This document shows, piece by piece, positions 1 through 8,878 of a stretch of 64,000 nucleotides of DNA. The notes under the pieces were generated by a model. That model did not search any database and was not told where the DNA came from. It was given only the letters and a program-made list of their open reading frames with translations. Both the position numbers and the translations under genes were made by a program. The DNA is from Nemertoderma westbladi (taxonomy: Eukaryota; Xenacoelomorpha; Nemertodermatida; Nemertodermatidae). Location of the stretch: NCBI GenBank assembly GCA_032718475.1, contig JAUCBJ010002587.1, positions 1 through 64,000 on the forward strand, in the 5' to 3' direction. The first letter of the stretch is position 1. Each line of letters opens with the position of its first letter.

Positions 1-972
1 TGCATTAAAGTGTTTAAATATAGATTATTCTATGCAATGTACATTTGCAGTATGGAGTCATCTGTGGTTCCATGGACAGAGACTGATATGTGAACATTAC
101 ATTTTTATTTTTTTCATATAGTTAGAATTTTAATTGGAAATTTGCCAAATTTCTCTATTTAACAAAATGATGTCTCGTACTCTAATAAAGCGAAAATGGT
201 GTCTCCATGGTTTCTTCCTGAGATCAGTTCATCCTGCGCCGTTTATCCCGTAAACAAATTAAATGGGAGAATTTGGAATAAAACACATACGATTTATAGG
301 TTTATTATTATTTGTTTAGTAAGACCTCGGCTTCTCCACCCTAGATTCTCGCCCCGGATTATAAATTATTGGCCAAGTTCTACTTAAAATGCCGAAGTAA
401 TTTAATTATTAGGTGATTAAGAATCGGAACCAGATGGTGACAGATAGGAGGATCGGAAACCCATCCGATTGTCCTGGTTGTCTCTGCCGAGAATTTAAAT
501 CCATTATAAAGTTTAATATTAAATAATTGTTGATACAACTTGAATATTTCATGTTATTCTTATTTATACATAATTACCACCAGACCACCTACAATGTGCC
601 TACCACAAATCACATGCTTACCACAACCGCATTCCACGTTGATATTTGAGATTATTAAATCAGTTTGAGTTATAAATTCCTCGACCCCTCGACCGACGCC
701 CTCGAACTTTAGACCGACGTTCGAGATCGCAACCAATAAGGTCGGGGTTATGTGAACACCTCACATCATTGTTTCCCGCACCATTAACAACATCATTGCT
801 ATAATCAATAATAGTGCAGTAAGTTCTATCTAATACAACACAGTCAGACAGACAATGGAGGTAGTGAAAGAAGCATGTATTTATTAACAATATTAATATA
901 GTGATACTATTGACCCCCAGTTCAACTCAATACATTTTAGTATTTAATATTATTAGTACGCACAATGTATGT

Positions 973-1245
973 CGACTTAGTTCCAGTGCGGTCCCTCCAG
1001 GACCTTATTACCCAGAGTAAACTCCAGTAGAATTAATTTAGCTAACATTTCCAGTAATACAGGTAGCTAAATGAAAATCAGTTTCCACCCGGAAGCACTG
1101 AGTTCTAGGGAAATTTGTCGTCATAATTTCTGAGTAATTCTTACTAATTATTAATTTAGCTACTGTCCTCAATTGCTAGGTAAATGAGTACTGTAGTTTC
1201 CCAAGGGAATTGTAGGTCTGGGGGGGCCGCACTGGAAATAAGTCG
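973..1245. repeat. MITE-like element with ~31-bp terminal inverted repeats
   Basis: The left end at 973-1004 (CGACTTAGTTCCAGTGCGG...) matches the reverse complement of 1215-1245 (CGACTTATTTCCAGTGCGG...) at most positions with one gap. The interior is about 210 bp, AT-rich and noncoding. No convincing target-site duplication was found, so the family is not assigned. Confidence 0.7.
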
Positions 1246-1396
1246 TCAGACTTTGTGAGTAATCCCTGGCCTAACGGCTCTACACACAAACGCCGTTGTT
1301 CTTCCTATGGGATTGGGCCTTTTGGGTTAAATTCTGGTGCTATTTAGCGTGTGTTTGATGCTGAAAGTAAATCCCACTCAAATCCCACAATCATCA

Positions 1397-1614
1397 GGGT
1401 GTAACCGATACGCCGGAAACCGACAACCAACACCGACAACCATTATTAAAGCTAATTAATGGTAATTGTCAATTTAGGGAAAGGAACAGGTTACAGTGGA
1501 AGGTTATTCTAATCAAAACAATAAACGAGAGTGACGAACTAAGGTTACATTTACAACTGCTGTTGACGGCAGTGGTTGTCGGCTGTCGGTTGTCGACGTA
1601 GCGTTTACACACCC
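1397..1614. repeat. MITE-like element, hAT-like ends possible
   Basis: Imperfect inverted repeats of about 45 bp. The left starts GGGTGTAACCGATACG at 1398 and continues with two CCGACAACCA blocks. The right end, reversed, reads GGGTGTAAACGCTACG followed by CGACAACCG blocks. The GGGTGTAA end recalls hAT elements, but no clean 8-bp duplication is seen. Its interior contains a copy of the dispersed GGTTACAGTGG repeat (about 1486-1560). Confidence 0.6.
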
Positions 1615-2746
1615 CGTTCATCATATTATTCAACTGGTAGTTTATATTCTCATAAAAATATTAGAGTGTAAAGACCATACTGTACGCCACCCACATGTTT
1701 TCTGCGTTTTCTGGAAAGTTTCCTGCAATTGTCAACACTCCAATACAAACTATGTAGATGATCGTTACTCGCAGTGTCGATGTCATTATTCCAAGTATTT
1801 TCTTTTTAACCTATGAATGTTATAGGATAATTATTATATAATAACAATACAACATATTCCATCCCTCCGTCTCATCTAAGAGACAGACGACTGGTTACGA
1901 TTGTCCGAGTACATCTTTCCGCCACAACTATGATCTTCTAAACAACCTTGTTTAGAAAGCCATGGTTGAAGACAGCAAAAACTCGTTGGTACAAATGTCT
2001 TGTCAACGTTGATATTGAGTCGAGATCTATGAGATGGAAATCAGAGAAATGCCGGTCATCATGGTTGTGTTTGTGTATTGAATACGATCATCGTTGATAG
2101 AAATTATATAAAACTTAGAGAGTCGCTGGCCGAATTCATGTCTCCAAGCAGGAAGATGGAGGAATTAACCTAGCGTAGGTTCCTAGTGGTTTACATCACC
2201 CGATCTGTCTAAATTGTTTTGAATAAAGTTGATTTCCTGAATAAAGTTGATTCCCTCTTCGAGTCGAATACTTGATATTGAATGATACTTACAAACTTAC
2301 CTCAATAATAATAGGTTGAAGATGCCAATGAATGTTTTTAGTATAATAAAAGTGGTGTTTAAGTTTATTTTTACAAACTTAAATACTTTTTAAAAAAGTA
2401 TTGAACTTTTCATTCTTACCTAATGATGTCGAAACAATCCTTGAGTACTTTGATCTTATACCATCTGCCAATTAAATATTAATGAGCTATAGACCTAAGG
2501 TAAACCGAACCATGACTCCTTTTATGTTATCTTAGGTATAAAAAAACTGCTCAAACCTTTGATCTTATAAAGTTACTGTAGACCCTAAGAGCTTAAATTA
2601 AATTTACAGGCATTTCAGTATAATATGAAAATCTTAATAAAGTTTGGCCAAAATGTACACATCTTAACACAACCCAATGTGAGACAAAGAGGATGGTGGA
2701 ATGAACTCAAATCCCATCTCGGCGAATTTATGTATATTGTTATCAA

Positions 2747-2880
2747 TTTAGAGAAAGGAGCAGGTTACAGTGACACGATATTCTAACCAAATCAATAAAC
2801 TAAAGTCTACAGGTTCCAGTTTTATTTTTGAAAGTAATCAGCTGTTGTTTTCGTCGATTTTCCCCTGAAGAAAGATGGAT
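2747..2880 (+). repeat. Dispersed repeat family copy (GGTTACAGTG...ATTCTAA)
   Basis: One of at least five copies of a short interspersed family. The core reads roughly AGGAGCAGGTTACAGTG, then CACGTTATTCTAACCAAA, then ATTTTTGAAAGTAATCAGCT. Other copies: about 1486-1560, 8127-8215, 8452-8552 (continuing at 8641) and 19385-19495 (reverse strand). No coding capacity. It is probably a MITE or SINE fragment specific to this host. Copies on both sides of the ABCE1/murD block anchor that block in the host genome. Confidence 0.65.
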
Positions 2881-2897
2881 GTTATTTGCGTCGAAAG

Positions 2898-2930
2898 CCC
2901 CCCCCCCCCCCCCCCCCCCCTCGCCCCCCG
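2898..2930. repeat. Poly-C tract
   Basis: A run of more than 20 C, one T-G interruption, then six more C. Similar homopolymer C/G runs occur near 14219-14243, 18651-18681, 52131-52150, 52237-52258 and 55708-55725. Their exact lengths should not be trusted in an assembly. Confidence 0.9.
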
Positions 2931-3391
2931 GTCATATTTTGGAAATATTAATTAAAATGTATCTTGGATTAATTGTTACCTCTGATCCAGGTGAGGTCTC
3001 GGGTTCGGGGATGGCGTTGGTATTCGTGGTCGTGCTCGAGCTCGAGACATTATGCTCAGTACTGAATGTATGCAAAGTATGTATTATACTGTATGTTTAG
3101 TTGCGGTTAAATGCTATTGGGTTTCTCCCTCCCTCCAACTATTTTGATTAACATTATTTTATCCCCTAAAATTTTATTTTAACTTTTAGTTGCAATTTAT
3201 TGACCCTCCTATCTACAACTTAACCGGGACCAGTACCGGTAGGTCTACAGCTGAGTGTTAATTATCTGATTACAGAATTATATGATCTTATCATTTATAT
3301 GTTACAGTGTTAGGCCAGTAGGCATACTACAGGTAGGCTTAGGCCCCTACACTTTTTGGAATTTGTGATTCAATTGCTAAGTCTGTAAGTT

Positions 3392-4328
3392 ATGTCTAAA
3401 GGGAAGGGTGAAGATAAATTAACTCGTATTGCTATAGTTAACAACGACCGCTGTAAACCGAAAAAATGTCACCAAGAATGCCGGAAATCGTGTCCGGTAG
3501 TTCGTATGGGTAAACTTTGTATCGAAGTAATGCCCACAGATAAACTCGCGACCATATCTGAAGAACTCTGCATCGGGTGCGGTATCTGCGTAAAGAAATG
3601 TCCTTTCGACGCGATAACCATAATTAATCTACCAAGTAACCTTGAGAAGGATACCACCCACCGGTACAGCGCTAATTCCTTCAAACTCCATCGACTTCCG
3701 ATCCCCCGGCCAGGCGAAGTTCTCGGTTTGGTCGGGACCAACGGAATAGGGAAGTCCACCGCTCTGAAGATCCTCGCTGGCAAGCAGAAACCCAATCTAG
3801 GTCGCTTCGATAACCCGCCCGACTGGCAAGAGATTCTAACGCACTTCCGCGGTTCCGAGTTGCAAAACTACTTCACAAAGATATTGGAGGATGACTTAAA
3901 GGCGGTTATAAAACCCCAGTACGTAGACCAGATTCCCAAAGCGGTGAAGGGGACAGTTCGATCGATCCTGGATCGTAAGGACGACACCGGTACGCAGAGA
4001 CAAGTTTGCGAGCAACTCGATCTTATGAACGTGTTGGATCGTAATATAGAGGATTTATCCGGAGGTGAGTTGCAACGGTTCGCTATCGCCGTCGTCTGCG
4101 TACAGAACGCGGATATCTACATGTTCGACGAACCGAGTTCCTACCTCGATGTTAAACAGCGACTGCGGGCCGCCACTGCAATACGGACGCTACTCTCGCA
4201 GGACAAGTATATAATCGTGGTGGAACATGATCTCTCTGTATTGGATTACCTCAGCGACTTCATATGTTGTTTATACGGCATCCCGGGGGCGTACGGTGTG
4301 GTTACCATGCCATTCAGTGTGAGGGAAG
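3392..4328 (+). CDS. ABCE1: ABCE1 (RLI1) exon 1: Fe-S domain and first ATPase half
   Basis: ABCE1 is the cytosolic ABC ATPase that splits ribosomes after termination and takes part in initiation. This exon encodes residues 1-312 plus the first base of codon 313. The N-terminal domain keeps eight cysteines of two 4Fe-4S clusters (C21, C26, C30, C34 and C60, C63, C66, C70). NBD1 shows Walker [10 protein letters not shown] (115-123), signature LSGGELQ (222-228), Walker B IYMFDEP (242-248) and H-loop VVEHD (276-280). The start ATG has G at -3 and gives an N-terminus close to the usual [11 protein letters not shown]. The exon ends within codon 313 at a GTAAGT donor; translation past it loses all similarity, which supports the splice site. 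The exon is GC-richer than its flanks. Joined with 4779-5662 it gives 606 residues, close to the ~600 of the family. Confidence 0.97.
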
Positions 4329-4778
4329 GTAAGTTAAATGGTTACACAATGCAATATATTGGGTTTTTGAGGCAGGTGTAATTCCGAGCACCGAGTGTAA
4401 CTCTACCTGGTATGAGGTTCTAATTTTGCGTTCTAACATCCGCATTCTACCTATACTCACTAAACTCAACAATTAGACTTGTCTCTTTACACCCAAATAC
4501 TGACCTCACTTAATCTAAATACCACACATTATCAGAGAAGGCAAGTTACAGTTTCCTTAAAGGAATTACCGGTACCGAGCAAATATTTTGATTGTCATTA
4601 TTAATATTTTTATTTATTTATTTCTAAAGGACATTTGATTCAATGATATTAACTCAGTTTAAAAATAAAAGTATATTTTATCATATTTGGTTGTTGCATC
4701 GCATTGCTTTCTCCCACTATGATCAAATAATTCCCAGTGATATTGTCTGATAAATTATTGTTATTTCTTATTTTTCAG
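4329..4778 (+). other. ABCE1 intron (450 bp)
   Basis: Begins GTAAGT and ends TTATTTTTCAG after a T-rich tract. It splits a conserved glycine codon (phase 1): G at 4328 plus GT at 4779-4780, restoring [10 protein letters not shown]-rich, with no further structure seen. Confidence 0.93.
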
Positions 4779-5662
4779 GTATAAATATATTTCTGGATGG
4801 ATTTGTTCCAACGGAAAACTTACGTTTCAGAGAATCTTCGTTGGTGTTTAAAATGTCGGAAACCGCGGACCAGGAAGAAATAAAAAGAATGCGACGTTAT
4901 GGCTATGGAAATATGACCAAGAAAATGGGAGAATCTTTTAACCTAGAGGTGGAGGAGGGGACCTTCACAGACTCGGAGATCCTGGTGATGTTGGGGGAGA
5001 ACGGAACTGGTAAAACCACGTTCATCCGGCTGTTAGCGGGTCGGTTGGAACCGGATTCCGGGGACGAAGCGCCGCGGTTGAACGTCTCCTACAAACCCCA
5101 GAAGATCTCCCCGAAGTCGGAGGGCACAGTGCGTCAACTGCTACACACAAAGATCCGCGACGCCTACATCCACCCCCAGTTCGTGACGGACGTGATGAAG
5201 CCGCTTCTTATAGACCAAGTGATTGATCAGGAGATTAAGAACCTCTCTGGTGGGGAGTTGCAACGAGTCGCGATCGCGTTGTGCCTCGGAAAACCCGCTG
5301 ATGTCTACCTAATCGACGAGCCTTCGGCCTACCTCGACTCGGAGCAGCGTATAGTCGCCGCCAAGGTCATCAAACGATTTATCCTGCACGCCAAGAAGAC
5401 GGCGTTCGTGGTTGAACACGATTTCATTATGGCGACTTATCTCGCCGATCGAGTGATCTGCTTCGAGGGTATTCCCTCCATAGACGCCAAAGCCAGGAGT
5501 CCGCAATCCCTGCTCGGTGGAATGAATAAATTTCTTCAATCTCTAGAGATCACATTCCGAAGGGACCCTAACAATTATCGCCCTCGAATTAATAAACTTC
5601 ATTCAGTTAAGGATTCCGAGCAAAAACATGCTGGGAATTATTTCTTCTTGGAGGACATTTAA
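4779..5662 (+). CDS. ABCE1: ABCE1 exon 2: hinge, second ATPase half, C-terminus
   Basis: Completes the ABCE1 protein (residues 313-606, stop TAA at 5660-5662). It opens with the conserved hinge GINIFLDG and PTENLRFR, which lie upstream of the first internal methionine, so the exon must start at the acceptor. NBD2 shows Walker [10 protein letters not shown] (385-393), signature LSGGELQ (468-474), Walker B VYLIDEP (488-494) and H-loop VVEHD (523-527). The C-terminal hinge [16 protein letters not shown] is present. All catalytic motifs are intact, so this is a functional gene, not a retrocopy: it retains an intron and no poly-A tail or frameshift is seen. A candidate poly(A) signal AATAAA lies at 5820-5825 and another at 5895-5900. 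One intron in the whole coding region is few for this gene in animals (the human gene has many). Confidence 0.97.
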
Positions 5663-6159
5663 GTGAATATTTAGGTTATTTATTGAAGGTCTATAGTTCT
5701 AGACCTAGTGCTATATCGGCAGTGGGTTATTGATGTTATTTGGTCATCAGTGGCATATTGTTGAATTACCAAATACAGTAAAGCTAATAATATAATAAGA
5801 TGGAATTCATTATTCCTGAAATAAATATATCTATTTTTTTTAATATTTGCCGTTTTCATGTAATATGTTTAGTGCCAACGAGTATAATACAAGAAATAAA
5901 TATAACAAGTATGGGAAATTATTTATTTCTAAAGTCCTATCATATCACTATTATTTATATTATAAATTATAGTAAAAGTAAGTAAGATATTCAAAAATAT
6001 GTAATCACCACACCACGTCCTGATTACGAAAAGAAAACTGTGTCCAAGTGTAAGTATCAATGAAACGAAAATGATAATAATGTAACATAGTTTTACACCT
6101 AATTATCACACTCAATACAATCATTTTATAATAACAATACAATAATTGTAACTAAGTAA
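5663..6159. other. Convergent intergenic gap between ABCE1 and murD
   Basis: About 500 bp, AT-rich, holding the 3' ends of two convergent genes. Candidate poly(A) signals on + are AATAAA at 5820-5825 and 5895-5900. A candidate on - is at 5922-5927 (read as AATAAA on the complement), about 230 bp past the murD stop. If both are used the 3' UTRs come close to each other or overlap. Confidence 0.5.
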
Positions 6160-7512
6160 TTAATTCGTTTGTAATAGTTCCTTCACACATTTCGTAAAAA
6201 TGTCGCCTCTATTTTCTGCGTTATGGTAGCAATCAAAACTAGAGCAAGCTGGAGACAACAAAACGTCGCAATTATCATCTCCAGCCAACTCAAAGGCTTT
6301 CTTCACAGCATCTTGCATATCCTTTATTTCTAGAATTGTTGGAATGGTCCCAGAGAAAGCTGACACTAATGCCAGATTATTTTTTCCAATACAAATAGCG
6401 GCTTTCACGGTTTTCTTCACGATGTCTTTGATAAGTGAGTAATCATTCCCTTTATCGATTCCCCCGACTAGCCAAATAACCTTTCCGAGGCATCTCAGCG
6501 CCATGGCAGCCGAGTCCACATTGGTAGCTTTAGAGTCGTCGTAAAATCTGATGGAACCGATTGAACCGACGTGTTGCATTCTATGTGGTAGACCCTCAAA
6601 CCGTGCAATCGTGTGTCGTATTGACTCGATCGGTACACCCAAAAGGACCGCTGTTTGTATAGCCATCATGGCGTTCATCCCATTATGGTAGCCGGGTAAC
6701 CTAAACGAAGCTAGCTCAATAATCGATTTGTATTCCTGGATATGTATTTGTTCTTCGTTTAAATAAACTTGGGAACTCCTACTGTCAGTCAATGAGATCG
6801 GATATTTCTTCGGCGCAACGACTTCTGGCATGTACTTCCGAGTGAATATATCGTCTGCATTGTAAACTAAGGTGTCACGTGATGTCATATTGTTTAGGAT
6901 CTTAAATTTAGTTTTCGCGTAGTTGGCCATTTCATTATTGTAGCGATCTAGATGGTCTGCCGTTATGTTTGTGATACAAGCGATATTCGGATGGAACTTA
7001 ATAACATCCTCTATTTGGTAACTGCTTACTTCCAGCACGTGGTACTTGTACTCTTCTGTCTGTGATTGTAACATCTGTGAGCACCAACTAACCCCAATGT
7101 TTCCGGCAATTGTGACCTGGAATCCCGCGTCTTTGAGGAGTTGATAGATTAGTCGCGTCGTTGTTCCCTTGCCGTTAGTTCCCGTCACCGCTATTATAAA
7201 TCCATTCGCGTATCTCGAAGCGAACTCCAACTCTCCTACCACTGGTATGTTGTGGTTCCTTATGGATCGCATAATTTGTGAGTTGTTAGCGATTCCGGGG
7301 CTCTTGATGACTTCATCACCAACTAGTATTGTTTCCAATGTATGCTTGCATTCTTCGTATTCAATTTCATTTTCTTCTAGTCGCAACTTATAATCATCCA
7401 ATATTTCTCGTTTGTCTGATACAAACACTTTAAAACCCTTCTCTTTTGCCAACATAGCTGCACCATAGCCGCTCTCCCCACATCCAAGAATTACCTTTGT
7501 ATTGGTAGACAT
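6160..7512 (-). CDS. murD: MurD, UDP-N-acetylmuramoyl-L-alanine--D-glutamate ligase (bacterial type)
   Basis: In bacteria MurD adds D-glutamate to UDP-MurNAc-L-Ala in cytoplasmic peptidoglycan precursor synthesis. The 450-residue intronless frame matches the family's length and domain order. N-terminal UDP-binding fold: GCGESGYGAA (10-19), SDKRE (32-36), KSPGI (70-74). Central ATPase: P-loop TGTNGKGTTT (110-119), AGNIG (136-140), E161 in LEVSSYQIE, H187 in NITADHLDRY, and K202 at the site of the carbamylated lysine. C-terminal domain: DDSKATN (325-331), GGIDKGNDY (350-358), LSPACSSFD (419-427). All expected catalytic residues are present with no stop or frameshift. The P-loop is odd: glycine follows the Walker lysine where MurD normally has S/T. 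The style (SDKxxI, ECKHT, VIKSPGI) recalls Bacteroidota MurD; this is from memory. No other peptidoglycan gene is in the window. It lies tail to tail with ABCE1. Host repeats on both sides argue for an integrated transferred gene rather than contamination. Its role in an animal is unknown. Confidence 0.95.
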   Translation of the reverse strand: MSTNTKVILGCGESGYGAAMLAKEKGFKVFVSDKREILDDYKLRLEENEIEYEECKHTLETILVGDEVIKSPGIANNSQIMRSIRNHNIPVVGELEFASRYANGFIIAVTGTNGKGTTTRLIYQLLKDAGFQVTIAGNIGVSWCSQMLQSQTEEYKYHVLEVSSYQIEDVIKFHPNIACITNITADHLDRYNNEMANYAKTKFKILNNMTSRDTLVYNADDIFTRKYMPEVVAPKKYPISLTDSRSSQVYLNEEQIHIQEYKSIIELASFRLPGYHNGMNAMMAIQTAVLLGVPIESIRHTIARFEGLPHRMQHVGSIGSIRFYDDSKATNVDSAAMALRCLGKVIWLVGGIDKGNDYSLIKDIVKKTVKAAICIGKNNLALVSAFSGTIPTILEIKDMQDAVKKAFELAGDDNCDVLLSPACSSFDCYHNAENRGDIFTKCVKELLQTN

Positions 7513-8451
7513 TCCTTACGTATTCCGCACTGGTTTCCCAATGAAAGCTGTTATGTCTGTTTTAGTTTAATTAAGGCTAACTCTTGTGTTAATTAGTTGT
7601 AGTTGTTTGTGTTTAATGAATACCTGTACCGATTAACGTTAGGCTGGTGACCAACGACTGACTACTTCCACTACTTTATGAAGACTGTTAATCCGGTTCG
7701 CTGTTATTAACTACAGTCACAAATAATATTGTACTGTATGTATCTTAGTTGTCCATGGAAAACTAAACACTGTCATTTATTTTTTATTTGTCTTAAGTTT
7801 GCCATATTGCAAAATATTAACTATGAGAAATAACTATATAATATTTTTCCCTATTTTGTGCTGTCATTTTCGAAAATTAGGCTGATTTATCTACCAGACT
7901 TCACTTATATTGGTTGACGTGCTTAAATTATATTGGCTGTTGTAGTTGTACCTTATTCTCATAATAATTATAAATTATTATTATAAGGCATTAATTAATC
8001 GACCTACTACAAATAATTATTTTCACAAATTTTTAACAAAAAAATCACTAAAATATTTAGGTTTCAGTAAATATTATTAATCGCCATTAAATTAAAATAT
8101 ATTAATTATTATCACTAAATAAGAAAAAGGAGAGGGATACAGTAGCACGTTATTCTAACAAAAACAAAAAACCTAATTCAATAGAATAGGTTGTTATTTT
8201 TGGTGATAACAAAAATACATTTTAGTGATTTAATTTTTGCTTTATAGTGAAAAATATGAAATACTAGTAATAAATTTAGGGTTCGCCAAGGGCCGTGTCC
8301 ACTGCAACTTTAAAATCAAAGGAAGACCCTAGTTCACTATAAAATCATTAAATCGAATTCGATTCATTTAATCCGAACGATCTGAACATTTTGTCAAGCT
8401 CGTGACCAGAATCTTAATGTACAGAAGTAGTCCATACTGGAGACGGGGGGG

Positions 8452-8665
8452 GGAAGGTGAATGAGCAGGTTTCAGTGGCACATTATTCTAACCAGAACAT
8501 TAAGCGAAAGTTAATAGGGTACAGTATTATTTTTGAGACTAATCAGCTGTTACTCTGGAGTCCCGAATAGACGGGGCGACGGCTATTAATTAAAAAAAAA
8601 ATCCACCCAAAATTATCCCGTCTATTCGGGACTCCAGAGTACTTGCGTCGAGTTGCCGCAAGAGA
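8452..8665 (+). repeat. Dispersed repeat copy interrupted by a MITE
   Basis: Copy of the GGTTACAGTGG/ATTCTAACC family. It reads as far as AATCAGCTGTT at 8541-8551, is interrupted by the 87-bp hairpin at 8553-8639, and resumes with ACTTGCGTCGAG, matching ATTTGCGTCGAA in the copy at 2747-2880. Confidence 0.6.
8553..8639. mobile_element. 87-bp hairpin MITE with TA target duplication (Tc1/mariner type)
   Basis: Perfect 23-bp terminal inverted repeats (8553-8575 and 8617-8639; ends CTCTGGAGTCCCGAATAGAC and its complement) flank a 41-bp AT-rich centre. TA stands on both sides (8551-8552 and 8640-8641), the duplication expected of Tc1/mariner-type transposition. The perfect arms suggest a recent insertion. 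Confidence 0.85.
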
Positions 8666-8713
8666 GGATTCAATTTTTGAATTACTGACCATATCTTTGT
8701 TTATCATTTACAG

Positions 8714-8878
8714 ACTCTATATGTCCCTGATCCCGATGCTTGCCTTCTACTAGAACCCGTTCCAACCACTCCAACTAATTTTTCACCAGCTGCCATTCCT
8801 GAGGAAGATGATGACGGATTTGGTAAACCAATGTCGTCTCGATTTACAGATCTACCAACAGTTACTGCCAGTAAACCA
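8714..8878 (+). CDS. OXR1: OXR1 exon A: end of LysM region and linker
   Basis: Fifty-five codons, phase 0 at both ends. It opens TLYVPDPDA, matching the segment right after the LysM domain of OXR1/NCOA7 proteins (...GQ-VLYVPDP). An acidic, proline-rich linker follows (PEEDDDGFG). The acceptor is TTATCATTTACAG and the donor CCA|GTTAGT; phase agrees with the next exon at 10365. Exon A begins at an acceptor, so at least one upstream LysM exon must exist, but none is visible back to base 1. That exon may be left of the window, which would place ABCE1 and murD inside an OXR1 intron. OXR1 proteins protect against oxidative stress and the TLDc domain binds the V-ATPase. The last 29 nt of this exon plus the donor are the seed of the adjoining array. 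Confidence 0.9.

Larger units (their letters stand above)
1..3391. other. Noncoding 5' flank of ABCE1
   Basis: AT-rich noncoding sequence with no convincing exon. Open frames here are short, lack recognisable motifs and differ in base use from the GC-richer exons nearby. It holds two small inverted-repeat elements (973-1245 and 1397-1614), copies of a dispersed repeat (about 1486-1560 and 2747-2880) and a poly-C run near 2898-2930. No LysM-coding exon for the downstream OXR1 gene was seen. The ABCE1 promoter and any 5' UTR intron should lie in the last few hundred bases but no clear core promoter motif was identified. Confidence 0.6.
7513..8713. other. Noncoding gap between murD and first visible OXR1 exon
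   Basis: About 1.2 kb, very AT-rich. The left part should hold the murD promoter (reading leftward), but no clear motif was identified. The right part ends in the 3' splice site TTATCATTTACAG at 8701-8713. Two copies of the dispersed GGTTACAGTGG family (about 8127-8215 and 8452-8552) and one hairpin MITE (8553-8639) lie here. No LysM-coding exon was found. Confidence 0.6.

Noticed and set aside
2828-3100. 90-codon frame after the poly-C run, with CCAG|GTGAGG resembling a donor
   Set aside because: It starts inside a dispersed repeat, crosses a homopolymer and shows no similarity to LysM or any domain I recognise.
6160-7512. Folylpolyglutamate synthase instead of MurD
   Set aside because: The GTNGKG loop recalls that family, but KSPGI, DDSKATN, GGIDKGNDY and LSPACSSFD are MurD landmarks, and the N-terminal UDP-binding fold is present.
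6160-7512. Bacterial contamination joined to the contig
   Set aside because: Flanks on both sides are host-like AT-rich sequence with the same dispersed repeats, and there is no other bacterial gene. Long reads would still be needed to exclude a chimera fully.
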